The position numbers were made by a program, and so were the translations under genes. From positions 7,381,001 through 7,445,000 of the forward strand of contig OX438748.1 of the NCBI GenBank assembly GCA_949316235.1: DNA of 64,000 bases, written 5' to 3'. The stretch comes from Oegoconia quadripuncta (Eukaryota > Arthropoda > Insecta > Lepidoptera > Autostichidae). Positions 22,940-32,954 of this stretch are shown here, in pieces. Under the pieces are notes generated by a model. It did not search any database. It saw nothing but the letters and a program-made list of their open reading frames with translations, and was not told the DNA's origin. Positions within the stretch are counted from its first letter, which is position 1. Every line of letters starts with the position of its first letter.

Positions 22940-23960
22940 TTAACATAAATAAATGATAGATTCTTTGTAAATTATGATTAAGGAAATATAATGAATGTCG
23001 AATATATAACATTCTTACCCGACCGAGGAAGGAGAGAATATTTTATACGTATGTAGATTTCTATATTATTTACCTCATGCAGTTTAAATCGTATCGTCTT
23101 AATCCCCAGAGTGTCATAGGATACATTTTATATTAAAAAATGCAACATAGCGCCGGCAAAATGCAAAATATGCCTGGGGGGTTTTTGGTTAGATAATTGA
23201 ATTATTCTTTCTCTTCAATGAATGTGTTACCAATGACTTATGGCTCTGAAACGTGGTCTCTCACTATGAACCTTATAAGAAAGCCTCAGACTTGTACTTC
23301 GGATTTTTTCCCATAGAGAAAATTTTAAGGAATCTTGTATTAGAAACATATTTTCACTAGCATATTTCAATACAGGACGTATTATTTATTACCTCGTTTA
23401 TACAAAGTGAATGCTTAGGATATTGTTGATAAAACGATGAAGCCACGTGAAATCTAATCGCCCCTTAAATATAAGAAATCCGCACTCAAATTGGGCCACG
23501 CACATTGAGATACATTCAGACACAGACTCACAGAACACCATCGATCACATAACACCCTCGTAGAGGCTTTAATTATAAGGCAAAAAGGCCAAACATTTTT
23601 GGAATTTACATTTAAGCATTAAATTAAAATTTATCTTGCAAATATTATTTTTCATTAGTAGCGTTGTAAATTCTTAAGTAAAATTAATGTAATAAAAATT
23701 ATGGTACATACCAAAAGGACATTAAATATTAACGGCAAGATATAAAAACAAACGTTTCGTAAAATTGAATTCTAATTAAGCTGCAAAAGATCCGAAACGA
23801 TATAAAAGCAATTAGATGAATCGACACCCTTGGTATAAACTTTTTCTCGAGACATTATTCTAAGCCCTTTTTAATTTGCAAAATGGAGGCGTTTAAAACC
23901 CCATCGCTCTCGCCAACCAAATATTTACTTTCCTTTGTAGATTCCAAGCTTCGTTGAGTT
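22940..23960. other. Unassigned apart from an RTE scrap
   Basis: At 23215-23290, GTGTTACCAATGACTTATGG, then CTCTGAAACGTGGTCTCTCA, then CTATGAACC reads VLPMTYGSETWSLTMN, a conserved RTE LINE block. The rest is unassigned. Confidence 0.5.
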
Positions 23961-23970
23961 TTATAAAAAC

Positions 23971-24182
23971 TTTTTTTTATGCTAAACGGGTTGGTACTTG
24001 ACCTCAATCACACCTGATGTTAAGTGAAGATGAGATCGAAAGTGGAAGCGTACTGACCCGGAAACCCCAACACATTTGGGGGACTGGCTATCTTATCTCT
24101 GACAACCGGAACACAACAATGCTATTAGCATTGCTGTTTGGCGGCAGATTTAGATAAGATTGTGGTAGCTAGCCAGCCAGCT
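23971..24182 (+). repeat. Repeat D, copy 2 (near complete)
   Basis: TTTTTTTTATGCTAAACGGG, then ACTTGACCTCAATCACACC, then GGAAGCGTACTGACCCGGAA, then GGGGGACTGGCTATCTTATC, then CGGCAGATTTAGATAAGATT and GTAGCTAGCCAGCCAG. It matches copy 4 end to end. Confidence 0.75.
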
Positions 24183-24184
24183 TC

Positions 24185-24600
24185 CATTCACAATAAACCA
24201 AAAATTTTTATTTTGTATTATGCAGACGCCATATTGGACTTTAACATAAAATATATTCTATAACACTCTAGGTATCAAGACGAATCTAACGACACCATGC
24301 ACTTCGAGATCGGCCAAGCCGTTTAGGCTACAGGTGCGCCAAACATACATACTTACATACATACACTTGATAAACATTGCCCTCCTTATTTGGGCAGTCG
24401 AGTAAAAACGACTAGCAGAACTAATGAACGTACAAAAACTTGAACAAAACCCATAAATAAATATAATATTCTAGATGTTTCACAAAAATTTATGTTTAGT
24501 AATGTTTTTCTACATTTCTAGTAAAAATATTTCTAGAATAATACATATATACATCTTCATCTCAATAGATAAACTAAATAAACAAATACATATGGTTAGA
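24185..24600. other. Unassigned with an (ACAT)n patch
   Basis: CATACATACTTACATACATACA near 24342 follows GCCAAGCCGTTTAGGCTACA, a layout seen at ends of non-autonomous lepidopteran repeats. No second copy is in the window. Confidence 0.3.
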
Positions 24601-24605
24601 CATAT

Positions 24606-24830
24606 TATTATAATAGCTTTCAGCCCGCTGCTTCGCCTGCGTGGAATAACTATATCGCGGAAATTTATTTATCCCGCGGGAACTACTCACTTTATCGGGA
24701 TAAGAATATACTATGTTTTAATCCACGGTATGTTCTACCTATATACCAAGAGTTATCAAAATCCGTTAATCCGTTTCGCCGTGATTGAGCAACAAACAAA
24801 CATCCAAACTTTCACATTTATAATATTAGT
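24606..24830 (-). mobile_element. Non-autonomous Helitron-like element, copy 1
   Basis: Read on the minus strand: TAATATTATAAATGTGAAAG, then GATGTTTGTTTGTTGCTCAA, then CCCGCGGGATAAATAAAT, then GCAGGCGAAGCAGCGGGC and a GAAAGCTAT end. The 3' GC-rich hairpin before CTA is the Helitron-type end. It resembles lepidopteran Lep1-type Helitrons by recall. The 147-codon frame across it is a by-product. Confidence 0.65.
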
Positions 24831-25200
24831 TAAGATTAAAAACAACAAACGTGGTATGGAACTTCACAAAAAGTGCGCTCGTGTAATGGAAACAACGATG
24901 AAGACAAGGAAATCCTAAAGATACAATTAAGTACATATAATGTAGGTACCTCTGGATCGTTAAAACCAAGACACAACGCGTCCTCAGTCATCATTTTGGT
25001 AGATTGCTCACTAAAACATAACGTACCTACCTACGTGTTATGTCAGCGTTTAGGTCCACAATAATTCGGGTAGTAAAAATACAGTTACTGTGAAATATTA
25101 GGTCTACAGGAACATACCGCCAATTGCATGTCGGATATAAATACATAATGAAATTTAATTCGAAAAATTCCTGTTAACTGATAATTCCACTCCCGATTAC

Positions 25201-25345
25201 GAACAACTTTCCACTAGGAACCATAGCCGAATTTTGCCCAAAATTGTTGGACTTCCATGCTAAAGGTGGTTTCAGAAGTTTACTTTGTATGAGAAATCGA
25301 AATATTTTGATCGAATTCGCCTATGATTTCTTGTGGAAAATTGTC
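25201..25345. mobile_element. Inverted-repeat element (~145 bp)
   Basis: CAACTTTCCACTAGGAACC, then ATAGCCGAATT on the left is mirrored by AATTCGCCTATGATTTC, then TTGTGGAAAATTG on the right. The arms are about 35 bp with about 80% match. No frame inside. Confidence 0.55.
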
Positions 25346-25446
25346 CGTACTAAAGAGAGGCGTCACCAGTTAATGGGAATTACACGAATTCAAATTCACC
25401 TGTATACATTTTTAACGTGATTCCTAACAGATTAAAATTTGTGTCA

Positions 25447-25640
25447 ATAGGTGACGTTGTTTTTAACCGCCGAGGCAAAAAGATGTGTGTATAACACCTA
25501 TGTCTCTCTCTATGCATATGTGTCTATCGGCGGCATTGTAGCACCAACACGTCCGTACGATTTGAAAATATTTGATAGAAATCGGTTGACTCGTTTCGTT
25601 GAATGGTTCTCTCGGGGATTTGCAAATTTTTAATTTATAG
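25447..25640 (+). repeat. Repeat M-related copy
   Basis: GAGGCAAAAAGATGTGTGTA, then GCATTGTAGCACCAACACG, then AGAAATCGGTTGACTCGTTT, then CTCGGGGATTTGCAAATTTT. It has the same order as 35423-35680. Confidence 0.6.
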
Positions 25641-25976
25641 TTATGAAGTATTTGAATTAAAAGATATTACGCACACGCATACGAAGCACTTGTGATGCAG
25701 TCGCATTCGCTATTGTCAAAATCATTAGTAGTTCGCTGTCGAACAAATGGATGAATATACTGAACTGATATAACTCACATCGTGTCATATATAAAACAAG
25801 TATGTTGCAATATGCCGTGATTTCACGCTTGTCACATAAATTATGTTGTGCATGGTAGTACAAAAGGTAAAGTTAGCTTCAAACGAAATGTTTTTCGACA
25901 GAATTTAAGGAATTTGTAAATTTTACATTGTCACATGCCACATCGGGTTAATTAATTTTTAATTATTATTCAAGGA

Positions 25977-26260
25977 CAGCGTCGGTGGCTAAGTGGTTAA
26001 GACGCGGTCTCCCAAATCCCAAGTCCTGTTTCGATTTCCAGGTAGGTCATGTACCAATGAGTTTTAAAATTCAATTTAATTACTAATGTGCATTTATCCG
26101 ACTGCTCTTAAACGGTGATGGAAAGCATCGTGAGGAAACCTGCATGCCTGAGATATAAAATTTCAAAGGCATGTGAAGTCCCCAATCAGAATTGGATATA
26201 CGAGGGAAGGCCTATATCCCTGCATTGGGATGTTTACGGACTGAGATGATGATTCAAGGA
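25977..26260 (+). mobile_element. SINE-C, copy 1
   Basis: The tRNA-like head AGCGTCGGTGGCTAAGTGGT, then GCGGTCTCCC, with a decayed B box; the body TTTATCCGACTGCTCTTAAA, then GGAAAGCATCGTGAGGAAAC, then GGCATGTGAAGTCCCCAA; the end GGACTGAGATGATGAT. It pairs with 54140-54462. Confidence 0.82.
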
Positions 26261-26329
26261 ATTAAGGCTCTTTTAAAAAGTGACTTGACAAATTAATTTC
26301 TATTGTTATTGTTAAGAGATATACGAACG

Positions 26330-26475
26330 CACCATGATCGAATGCCATGTCAAGGGTACCCTTGAACAAGTATGGACAACTTTATGAGAGTGAATGAAGC
26401 AAGAGAGATGTGTCAAGTAGCAAATTGAACTCTGTGGTCTCTGCCTACCCCTACGGGAAACAGGCGCGATTTTGT
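26330..26475 (+). pseudogene. RTE-type LINE 3' scrap
   Basis: ATGAGAGTGAATGAAGCAAG, then AGAGATGTGTCAAG, then TCTGTGGTCTCTGCCTACCC, then CTACGGGAAACAGGCG matches the RTE 3' terminus (MRVNEAREMCQ, then SVVSAYPYGKQA). Confidence 0.6.
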
Positions 26476-26514
26476 ATATGTATGTTATTGCTCAGACGAG
26501 TATATCTACCTAAG

Positions 26515-27140
26515 GTAACCGATCCGATTAGATAAGGCCAACTTCGAGAAAGGGGTCAATCATCGAATGGAACTCGGATGGGCAGCGTTCGGGAAACTGC
26601 GCAACGTATTCTAGTCTAAAATACGTCAGTGCTTAAACACGAAGACTATAATCAAGGATTTCCGGGTCAGTACGCTTCCACCTTCGACCTCATCTTCACT
26701 AAACATCAGGTGTGATTGAGTCAAGTACGAACCCGTCGTGCATAAAAAAAATGTGTTATCATTGATGATTTATAGTACTAAAACGTGGTCTCTATGAACC
26801 TCATAAGAAAGACCCACTACGAGCTATTGAGAGAGCGATGGTCAATATTTCACTAATATGCGATGGTAATCCGTAGAAGAGCGTAAGTCATCAGTATAGC
26901 TCAGCGGATTGTAAGTTTAAGTAGTAGTGGGCACCTATTTTCTCGACGAAATAATGGTCGTTGGGGCAATAAGGTTCTAGAGTGAAACCCTCGCACCGCA
27001 AAGTTCACGGATGACCTAATAAAGGTTGCAGGAAATCTCTTGATTCAGCAACGTCCAATCGGTCGCTTTGACAATCTATGCGGTAAGTGATGTTCAGCAG
27101 TGGGCGTCCTGTAGCTGATACGAAGTGATAATGTTCCTTA
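26515..27140 (+). pseudogene. RTE-type LINE RT 3' remnant, split by repeat D
   Basis: The left piece reads KGVNHRMELGWAAFGKLRNV, an RTE reverse-transcriptase C-terminal block. Repeat D interrupts at about 26650-26750. The right piece resumes with ACGTGGTCTCTATGAACCTC, then GCTCAGCGGATTGTAAG and GTAGTGGGCACC (normally LKWQWAGH), ending near GATGTTCAGCAGTGGGCG. Stops and frameshifts are frequent, so it is long dead. Confidence 0.7.
26655..26750 (-). repeat. Repeat D, copy 3 (truncated), nested in RTE
   Basis: TTTCCGGGTCAGTACGCTTC, then TTCGACCTCATCTTCACT, then CAGGTGTGATTGAGTCAAGT, then ACCCGTCGTGCATAAAAAAA is the first ~95 bp of repeat D in reverse. RTE homology stops before it and resumes after it. 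Confidence 0.75.
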
Positions 27141-27144
27141 CACA

Positions 27145-27750
27145 TTCCTCGTTTATCACAAGTAATTCTATTCTTACTCTATTAGATAAATATACAATAA
27201 TCTTCTTTATTGCAAATAATCTTATTAGCAATCTTAATAGCAAAAAGCACAAGGAATTTACTTTACTTTTTACAAACGGCAGGCTTTAATGTTGTGTTAA
27301 TCGATTTCATTTTATTGCCGTACAGAAATAGTGATTATAATGCTACTATTCTTATGTGTTGTTATTTTCAGCGTGTCTCTCCTAAAACGTCTTATAGAGC
27401 TTGAAAACTTTATAGCATTGTCCCCATTTTAAAGTGAAACAACTGCGAGCTACGTCATTGCCTAGTTTTACAAGATCCAAGACAAAGTTAACCGTATACA
27501 AACGTCTTTTGAAGAGTGTGCTTTTCTTTTGCTACAATTCTTCGGAAAGCATTTAGTAGTTATTTTAATAGAGTACGTAACCAGATAGTTATAATTAAAT
27601 TTATATAAGTCTAATATTTTTCATTATGAATAGAAATGTGAGATGTAATGTAAGAAACAACAAAACACTGATGTGATAAGAAATGGTAATAATTTCATTT
27701 TTTTTAAGTAACGTCTAATTGCTGAAAATTTAACGAAAGCAATATATAAT
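27145..27750. other. Nothing recognised
   Basis: One 64-codon frame (27210-27404) has no motif. No repeats shared with other parts of the window. Confidence 0.35.
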
Positions 27751-27754
27751 GAAA

Positions 27755-27965
27755 GCGTGAATGGAAGGGTCGGTAAAGGTCGACCAAGAAGGACGTACGT
27801 CAATCAAGTTACTGACGTACTCCAAAAGGTCAGATGCGGTTAACCGACGAGCATATATGAAGCATGTATAAAGCAAAAGTAGTATGTCAGGATCGTTGCA
27901 AGTAGAAATCAGTAGTGCTGCCTACCCCAACGGGACACAGGCGTGAGCATTATGTATGTCTGTAT
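27755..27965 (+). pseudogene. RTE-type LINE C-terminal remnant
   Basis: NGRVGKGRPRRTYVNQVTDV then LQK is readable, matching the RTE 'GRGRPRRTYIDQI..VLQK' segment. It is followed by TAACCGACGAGCATATATGA, then AGTAGTGCTGCCTACCCCAA and ACACAGGCGTGA. Stops interrupt the second half. Confidence 0.7.
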
Positions 27966-28019
27966 GAAAATTTAGAAAAACCCAATAGATTTGTCTCTTT
28001 CAAACTTACTTTAAAAATA

Positions 28020-28215
28020 TAATCATAGGTGTATATATCATCTACTTACACACAACCAACTGTGTTAAGAGCTAAATATCTTCGAAACGGCTTTTAACTA
28101 ATTTATAAAACATTGCTAAGAACTATCGTGCAAACAACAGAATAAAAATGGTTCATGTACATTCGTTTGATGCCACATTGATATAGATGGCCATTACAGA
28201 CAGACATGGGCTTCA
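28020..28215 (-). repeat. Repeat M copy
   Basis: AACCAACTGTGTTAAGAGCT, then AAATATCTTCGAAACGGCTT is the family core. The flank towards 28215 is only weakly alike. Confidence 0.55.
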
Positions 28216-28219
28216 AAAT

Positions 28220-29145
28220 ATGTCTAAATCTATGAATTAAAACTACCGCGTGGTGAATTATGGCGCGTAACGTCTCCTGAAAAACTAACATGTCAATAAA
28301 CGTTATTCGATTAAGTTAGAAATTGTATTGTAATGTGAGCTTTTAATGAGCAATCTGGCTAAGATGCACTGAAACTTGTTCAATAAAAACAGATAAAAAT
28401 AAAATCAGAAACAGCGCAATTTTAAAAAGTATGCCTTATTTTGGTATCTCCTTCGTATGGGCAATGTACACATGAGTAATTCTAAAAGTTCTATTTTCAT
28501 CCTCATTATTTATGTAGCTGCCGTCTCGTTTAATTGAAATGCAAAAATATGCAATAAACGTTACAACTCCTAACAGGATTATGTGTTTTATTTATCTTGA
28601 AGCTTTAGAATTCTATTTGCGCAATCTATTTTCTTCGTTGAGTCCACGAACTACAAGGCTTGCTAATCGCTAATCTAGTTTATCATTGGTAGGCTTGTTC
28701 CTTTTGCCAGGAGGCCGGCTGGGTTGTTACTGCCGCAGTATCAATGACCGTTGTGGTTCCGGTATGAAGGATAAAAGACCTAATGAAATTATACGCTTAA
28801 GAAACATTTTTGTTTGTTTTATTTAAGCCTTTTAATGAAACTTGGATTAATGATAGGTTAGTAATATTTGAGGAAAAGGAAGCAAGTGAATAACGAAAAA
28901 TAGCGTATTATAAGTAACTAAAAAAGAAAGTAATTATCATGTATTATAAAGGTAAAATAACGAACTTTGGGCCTGTAATCTCTACATAGCGATCCTAATA
29001 AAATTAGGACTAAAGGATAAATGGTATATTTTGTGTGATCCTTGTTGGGTACTGGCAATCAGATTTGACAACTTTAGTTTTTTAGTTTGAATATGTTTTG
29101 TTTCTGTAGATCAGAGGTGGGTTGTTTTTGCTCTCGCTGAAAAAT
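28220..29145. other. Nothing recognised
   Basis: No open frame of 60 codons beyond 28291 and no repeat shared with the rest of the window. Confidence 0.4.
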
Positions 29146-29149
29146 GATT

Positions 29150-29320
29150 TGTTATTAGATGAATTTCGCGAACGCTTTATTCAGTTGCAGTGAATTTTTG
29201 AGTAGCATTTTTAAGCGAAAGCTTTATTTATGTTCCTATAATTTATTATTAGATGAATTTTGCGACCTCTTTTTTTAGACGCAGTGAATTTCTGAGCAGT
29301 ATTTGTACTTTTAGGTTTAG
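29150..29320 (+). repeat. Tandem duplication, 94-bp period
   Basis: TTATTAGATGAATTTCGCGA, then GCAGTGAATTTTTGAGTAGC recurs 94 bp on as TTATTAGATGAATTTTGCGA, then GCAGTGAATTTCTGAGCAGT. Two units only; family unknown. Confidence 0.75.
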
Positions 29321-29339
29321 TTTTTATTTTTATTTATAA

Positions 29340-30255
29340 TTAGCTTGCAATCTGCCTATCTTTTAATTTATACAATCCACTTGCTTCCCAGTCAGCCCGT
29401 TTCTAATAGTCCTCGTATATGTCATTTGAAAGCCTATTTCAAAAAATAATATATGTCATAGTTAGTCCAACATTTCTGTGCAAGACATATCACACAAAAA
29501 AAAAACAATTTAAAAAAATAAGTATTATTGAAAATAAGGTTAAATAAGATTAAAGAAAAACTATCAGGTTTGCATTACCTGGAATAATTATATATCTATC
29601 AAAAAACGTACTTTAGTACGCAACAGCATAACCCCAACGCACTTAGCCAGTTTTCAATTTTGGAAATAATCAATTCAAAGGAACGACGCGAATCATCGCG
29701 GCGTCTCGATTTCTTTTCTATCAAGAAAAGAAATATTTCATCGAAATAGGCGTCAACTGATTTATTCCCACGAAAATTTTTCGAGCATATTAAGCATTAA
29801 TGTCATTGAAAAGCGGGTAGTCAGGAAAGCGTCGTGAAAAATTATCCATATTTCAGCGCGCCGAAACACGGCCATTAAAATAGGCCACTCTCGCGAAGCC
29901 GTGAAATATTACTGTAAACACTGAAAAGCTTCTGTCTACCGGGTTTTAGGCAGAGGAGCATTTACGCTAGATTTACTGGCCACATGAATGTTCAATGTAT
30001 GTATGAGTTCAATACAAAGAAAAAAAATTGCTGGATAAGACGAAGTTAATTTAAATAATTTTCTATTCACTTGCTTCTGTATAATAATAAATGCCCCTTA
30101 GTTTCAAAGATTTACAGGGAAATTTCATCTAACGATAATGTTTGAAGAGCCCTTTGTATATACGGCCACATGATAACATTTCCAGTATAAGCAGATCTCG
30201 CAGCGTTTCCGGTAACGCTTACACAGCTGTTGGTTTCTTACTGTCCTATGTTTAT
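29340..30255. other. Unassigned; one strong small hairpin
   Basis: ATTTCTTTTCT-ATCA-AGAAAAGAAAT near 29710-29736 is a perfect 11-bp stem with a 4-nt loop. Nothing else was recognised. Confidence 0.5.
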
Positions 30256-30273
30256 TCAAGATTATATATTGAC

Positions 30274-30309
30274 AATACAAGATGGTTGACAAAATAATAT
30301 TACACGAAT
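30274..30309 (+). repeat. Left arm of a 36-bp perfect inverted repeat
   Basis: This 36-bp block is the exact reverse complement of 31116-31151. Both arms translate outward-in as MVDKIILHE. It is an inverted copy of SINE-A tail sequence lying just before the LINE. Confidence 0.9.
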
Positions 30310-30317
30310 ACATTTAC

Positions 30318-30857
30318 AGCTCTGCAGCGTATGCAGTCAAAAAAATTAGACAAATATCGGACGTAAATACTGCTAGATTAGTATATTTTAGTTATTTCCA
30401 TAGCCTGATGTCTTACGGTATCTTGCTGTGGGGAAATGCCGCGGATATCAATACAATCTTTGTTTTACAAAAACGAGCCGTTCGCGCAATTTATCAATTG
30501 AGACCTGCAGTGTCACTTAGAGATAGATTTAAAGAGTATAATATTCTAACCTTTTCGTCACAGTACATTTTTGAAAATCTAATATATGTCAAAAAAAATA
30601 TAGCATCATTTAGGAAAAATAGTGATAAACATGATGTCAATACGAGAAATAAAGATAAACTGGCAGGTCACATAAGTCGCCTCCACAAAGTCAGTAATTC
30701 ATTCAAAGGGTTATGTATACGCTTTTTCAATAAAGTTCCTGTTGATATACAAAATCTTCCTTTCAATAAATTTAAAGATACTATAAAACAGAAACTTATT
30801 AAGAAAGCATATTATAAAATATCAGATTATTTAGATGATAAACAATCATGGACATAA
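30318..30857 (+). pseudogene. Daphne-like LINE, RT C-terminal domain (5'-truncated)
   Basis: An uninterrupted 179-codon stretch starts SSAAYAVKKIRQISDV and runs through HSLMSYGILLWGNAADIN, then TIFVLQKRAVRAIYQLRP, to KAYYKISDYLDDKQSWT and a stop. This is the region after the reverse-transcriptase catalytic core in Jockey/CR1-group LINEs; the endonuclease and the catalytic core are absent. The frame is open but starts inside the protein, so it is a dead truncated insertion. Relatives sit at 4385, 45286 and 55685. The family name is from recall. Confidence 0.82.
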
Positions 30858-31107
30858 CCAGCCCGTTCGCATAACCAGGCTATTTCACAATTAATAATGA
30901 AATATTATAATATAAAATAATAATTTTGTAATATAAAAACCTTTTTTTAAAAAAGAGCGACCTCTCGAGTTTCTTGCTTGTTCTTCTCAGGGGAAAATTG
31001 CCTTTTGAACAAGCAGTAGCTTTAAAAATGTAAAATCTGTCTATTTTAAGTGTACCCTGTGTACCCACAAAATAAAGCATTTTTTGATTTTGATTTTGAT
31101 TTTGACA
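30858..31107 (+). mobile_element. 3' UTR of the Daphne-like LINE, (TTTTGA)n end
   Basis: It follows the stop directly: CAGGCTATTTCACAATTAAT, then GAGTTTCTTGCTTGTTCTTC, then TCAGGGGAAAATTGCC, then GTACCCTGTGTACCCAC, then AATAAAGCA and four tandem TTTTGA units. The 45286 copy matches it closely, which defines the family's 3' end. Confidence 0.85.
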
Positions 31108-31228
31108 TACGAAAAATTCGTGTAATATTATTTTGTCAACCATCTTGTATTCATAATATAAGCCTAGTTATTTAGAGTGGGAGCAGATGGCGCTGTGTGT
31201 ACGTCCAAAGACATTGATTTGTTTCTTA
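31108..31228 (+). mobile_element. SINE-A 3' half, flank of the LINE
   Basis: GTCAACCATCTTGTATTCAT, then AATATAAGCCTAGTTATTTA and GCAGATGGCGCTGTGTGTAC match the SINE-A tail. The first 44 bases include the right arm (31116-31151) of the inverted repeat. Confidence 0.75.
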
Positions 31229-31239
31229 TTACAAAATAT

Positions 31240-31458
31240 TATCTAACTAATATTATAAATGTGAAAGTGTGGATGTTTGTTTGTTTGTTTGTTGCTCTAT
31301 CACGGCGAAGCGAATGAATGGGTTTGGATGAAATTTGGTATATAGATAGAATATGCCATGGATAGAGTAAATATTTCCCGCGGTATAAACAAATTAAACA
31401 AATCCGCGATTCAGTTATTCCAAGCAGGCGAAGCCGCGGGCGGAAAGCAAGTTTATAA
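31240..31458 (+). mobile_element. Non-autonomous Helitron-like element, copy 2
   Basis: TAACTAATATTATAAATGTG, then GTTTGTTTGTTTGTTTGTTG, then TGGATGAAATTTGGTATATA, then GCAGGCGAAGCCGCGGGC and GAAAGCAAGT. It has the same order as copies 1 and 4. Confidence 0.68.
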
Positions 31459-31634
31459 TAAATGTGTATAGGTAACACCCATCCTTTACGAGCCGTACCT
31501 CGTAGGTTAAAAACTGAGGCTGCATATCAAAATAACTAAAAATAAATAATTACCGTTTGAACTTTCTTATTCTTTCTATATGATTTCTTCATGTAAACTT
31601 TCAAACTGTTGGCTTACCTACCAAAATCCTATAT

Positions 31635-31822
31635 ATAAATAAATATAAATATCCTTGCACATACACACAGCGCTATCTACTTCTATACTAAAGAAGTAAA
31701 CTTATTGTTTTTTTGGAAATATAAACATATCAAATATAAATATGCCTTAAAGGGGATTCGAACCCACGACCTTTTACTATAGCAGCGAGGGTATCTAACC
31801 ACAACACGAAATAAGTCGTCAT
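31635..31822 (-). mobile_element. SINE-A copy (minus)
   Basis: The tail ACACAGCGCTATCTAC, a decayed body, and the head GGGGATTCGAACCCACGACC, then TTTTACTATAGCAG and AACCACAACACGAAATAAGT. The A and B boxes are recognisable on the minus strand. The middle is shortened. Confidence 0.72.
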
Positions 31823-31829
31823 TATGCTC

Positions 31830-32135
31830 TTCACTCTGTAGTTCCAAGGTGTCACTTCTAGTAATGCGCATGTTTATATTCGCTGTTTTCACTATTTGTT
31901 GACTACTCTTTTAGCGCTTAAGTATCCGACTTACATTTTACCTACTTCATAGGTACTAAAGGCTAGAGATTTTATGACACTAAAACGTTTTGGTGCTTAG
32001 TGTCTTTCGGACTGTTTATTTTACAACATCCACTCCACATAACGTATGCTTAGTATCCTTATTCACTAAACAGACATGGCTGCGTTTCTCTTTTACTTCG
32101 GTCCTGTTTTCAATTTGTAAGATAGAGATTCTTTT
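31830..32135. other. Nothing recognised
   Basis: TTTTGGTGCTTAGTGTCTTT-like sequence with no partner in the window. Confidence 0.35.
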
Positions 32136-32140
32136 TTATT

Positions 32141-32275
32141 AAATAAATATCTGTTCACATACATACAGCGCCGTCTAGGTTCACCTAAGCAACCTGGCTT
32201 GTATTATGGATGTATGGATGGATTTGATTGATATACTACACAAATAATTTTTTTATGGTAAATAAATACATCCTC
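32141..32275 (-). mobile_element. SINE-A tail half (minus)
   Basis: AATAAATATCTGTTCACATA, then CATACAGCGCCGTCTAGGTT, then AAGCAACCTGGCTTGTATTA and TATACTACACAAATAATTTT match the SINE-A 3' half. The tRNA head is missing. Confidence 0.68.
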
Positions 32276-32700
32276 ATCTTCTTGCCTTGGTCTCAATTTA
32301 TTTGGGGTCGGCACATTAATTTTTTTTCTACCATACTCTTCTATCAGCTGTTATCTCATCATTCACGCCCTTTTTTTTATGCACGACGGGTTCGTACTTG
32401 ACCTCAATCACACCTGATGTTAAGTCAAGATGAGGTCGAAGGTGGAAGCGTACTGACCCGGAAACCCTATCACACTTGGGGGACTGACTATTTTATCTCT
32501 GACAACCGGAACACAACAATGCTATTTACACTGCTGCTTGGCCGCAGATTTAGATAAGATGGTGGTAGCTAGCCAGGCAGACATTTAAAATGCCCTTTTC
32601 GTTCATATCACCCCTCACACAATCCATCTATCTTTTCCGTGGTCTGATGGTAATATGGTAAAAGGAAGACCTTTCAACCATCGGCATCCATATTTATCAA
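32276..32700. repeat. Dispersed repeat interrupted by repeat D
   Basis: The left part CTTGGTCTCAATTTATTTGG then GGTCGGCAC, and the right part TCACCCCTCACACAATCCAT, match two neighbouring parts of a repeat I recall from lepidopteran genomes. The D element sits between them, with CGCCCTTTTT/TGCCCTTTTC at its borders. Confidence 0.45.
32371..32594 (+). repeat. Repeat D, copy 4 (near complete)
   Basis: TTTTTTTTATGCACGACGGG, then CACCTGATGTTAAGTCAAGA, then GGAAGCGTACTGACCCGGAA, then ACAACCGGAACACAACAAT, then TAGCTAGCCAGGCAGACATT and TAAAATGCC. Together with copy 5 it defines the right end ATTTAAAATGCCC. Confidence 0.78.
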
Positions 32701-32707
32701 TCTCTAA

Positions 32708-32855
32708 GGCCCGTATTTTAGAATGTTGGTCAAGCGTAGGTCTGCGCTTGAGCATGGTTAGAAAGAGATGTCAATATACAAGTTACATGAAGCTGTCCCT
32801 TTTTAACTGTCCTCAAGTGGAGATCTCTGCTTGAGTAACATTATGTAATAAGGGC
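32708..32855. mobile_element. MITE with GCCCgTATT ends (148 bp)
   Basis: The left arm GGCCCGTATTTTAGAATGTT, then GGTCAAGCG and GCTTGAGCATGGTTAGAAAG pairs with the right arm (reverse) GCCCTTATTACATAATGTTA, then CTCAAGCAG and CACTTGAGGACAGTTAAAAA. The arms are about 57 bp at roughly 70% match. No clear target duplication. Confidence 0.6.
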
Positions 32856-32954
32856 ATTAGTAACATGCTTTTCATCCCTCCTCATAACATGTCCATATCA
32901 AGCCAAACGATTTCCTTTCAACTTTTACATGTGATGACATACACATACGAGTAC

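Noticed and set aside
24475..24918. 147-codon plus frame
   Set aside because: Its middle (FSPLLRLRGITISRKFIYPA) is the reverse of a Helitron-like repeat and there is no domain.
30880..31143. 87-codon minus frame starting MVDKIILHE
   Set aside because: It lies antisense to the LINE 3' UTR; its start comes from the right arm of the inverted repeat.
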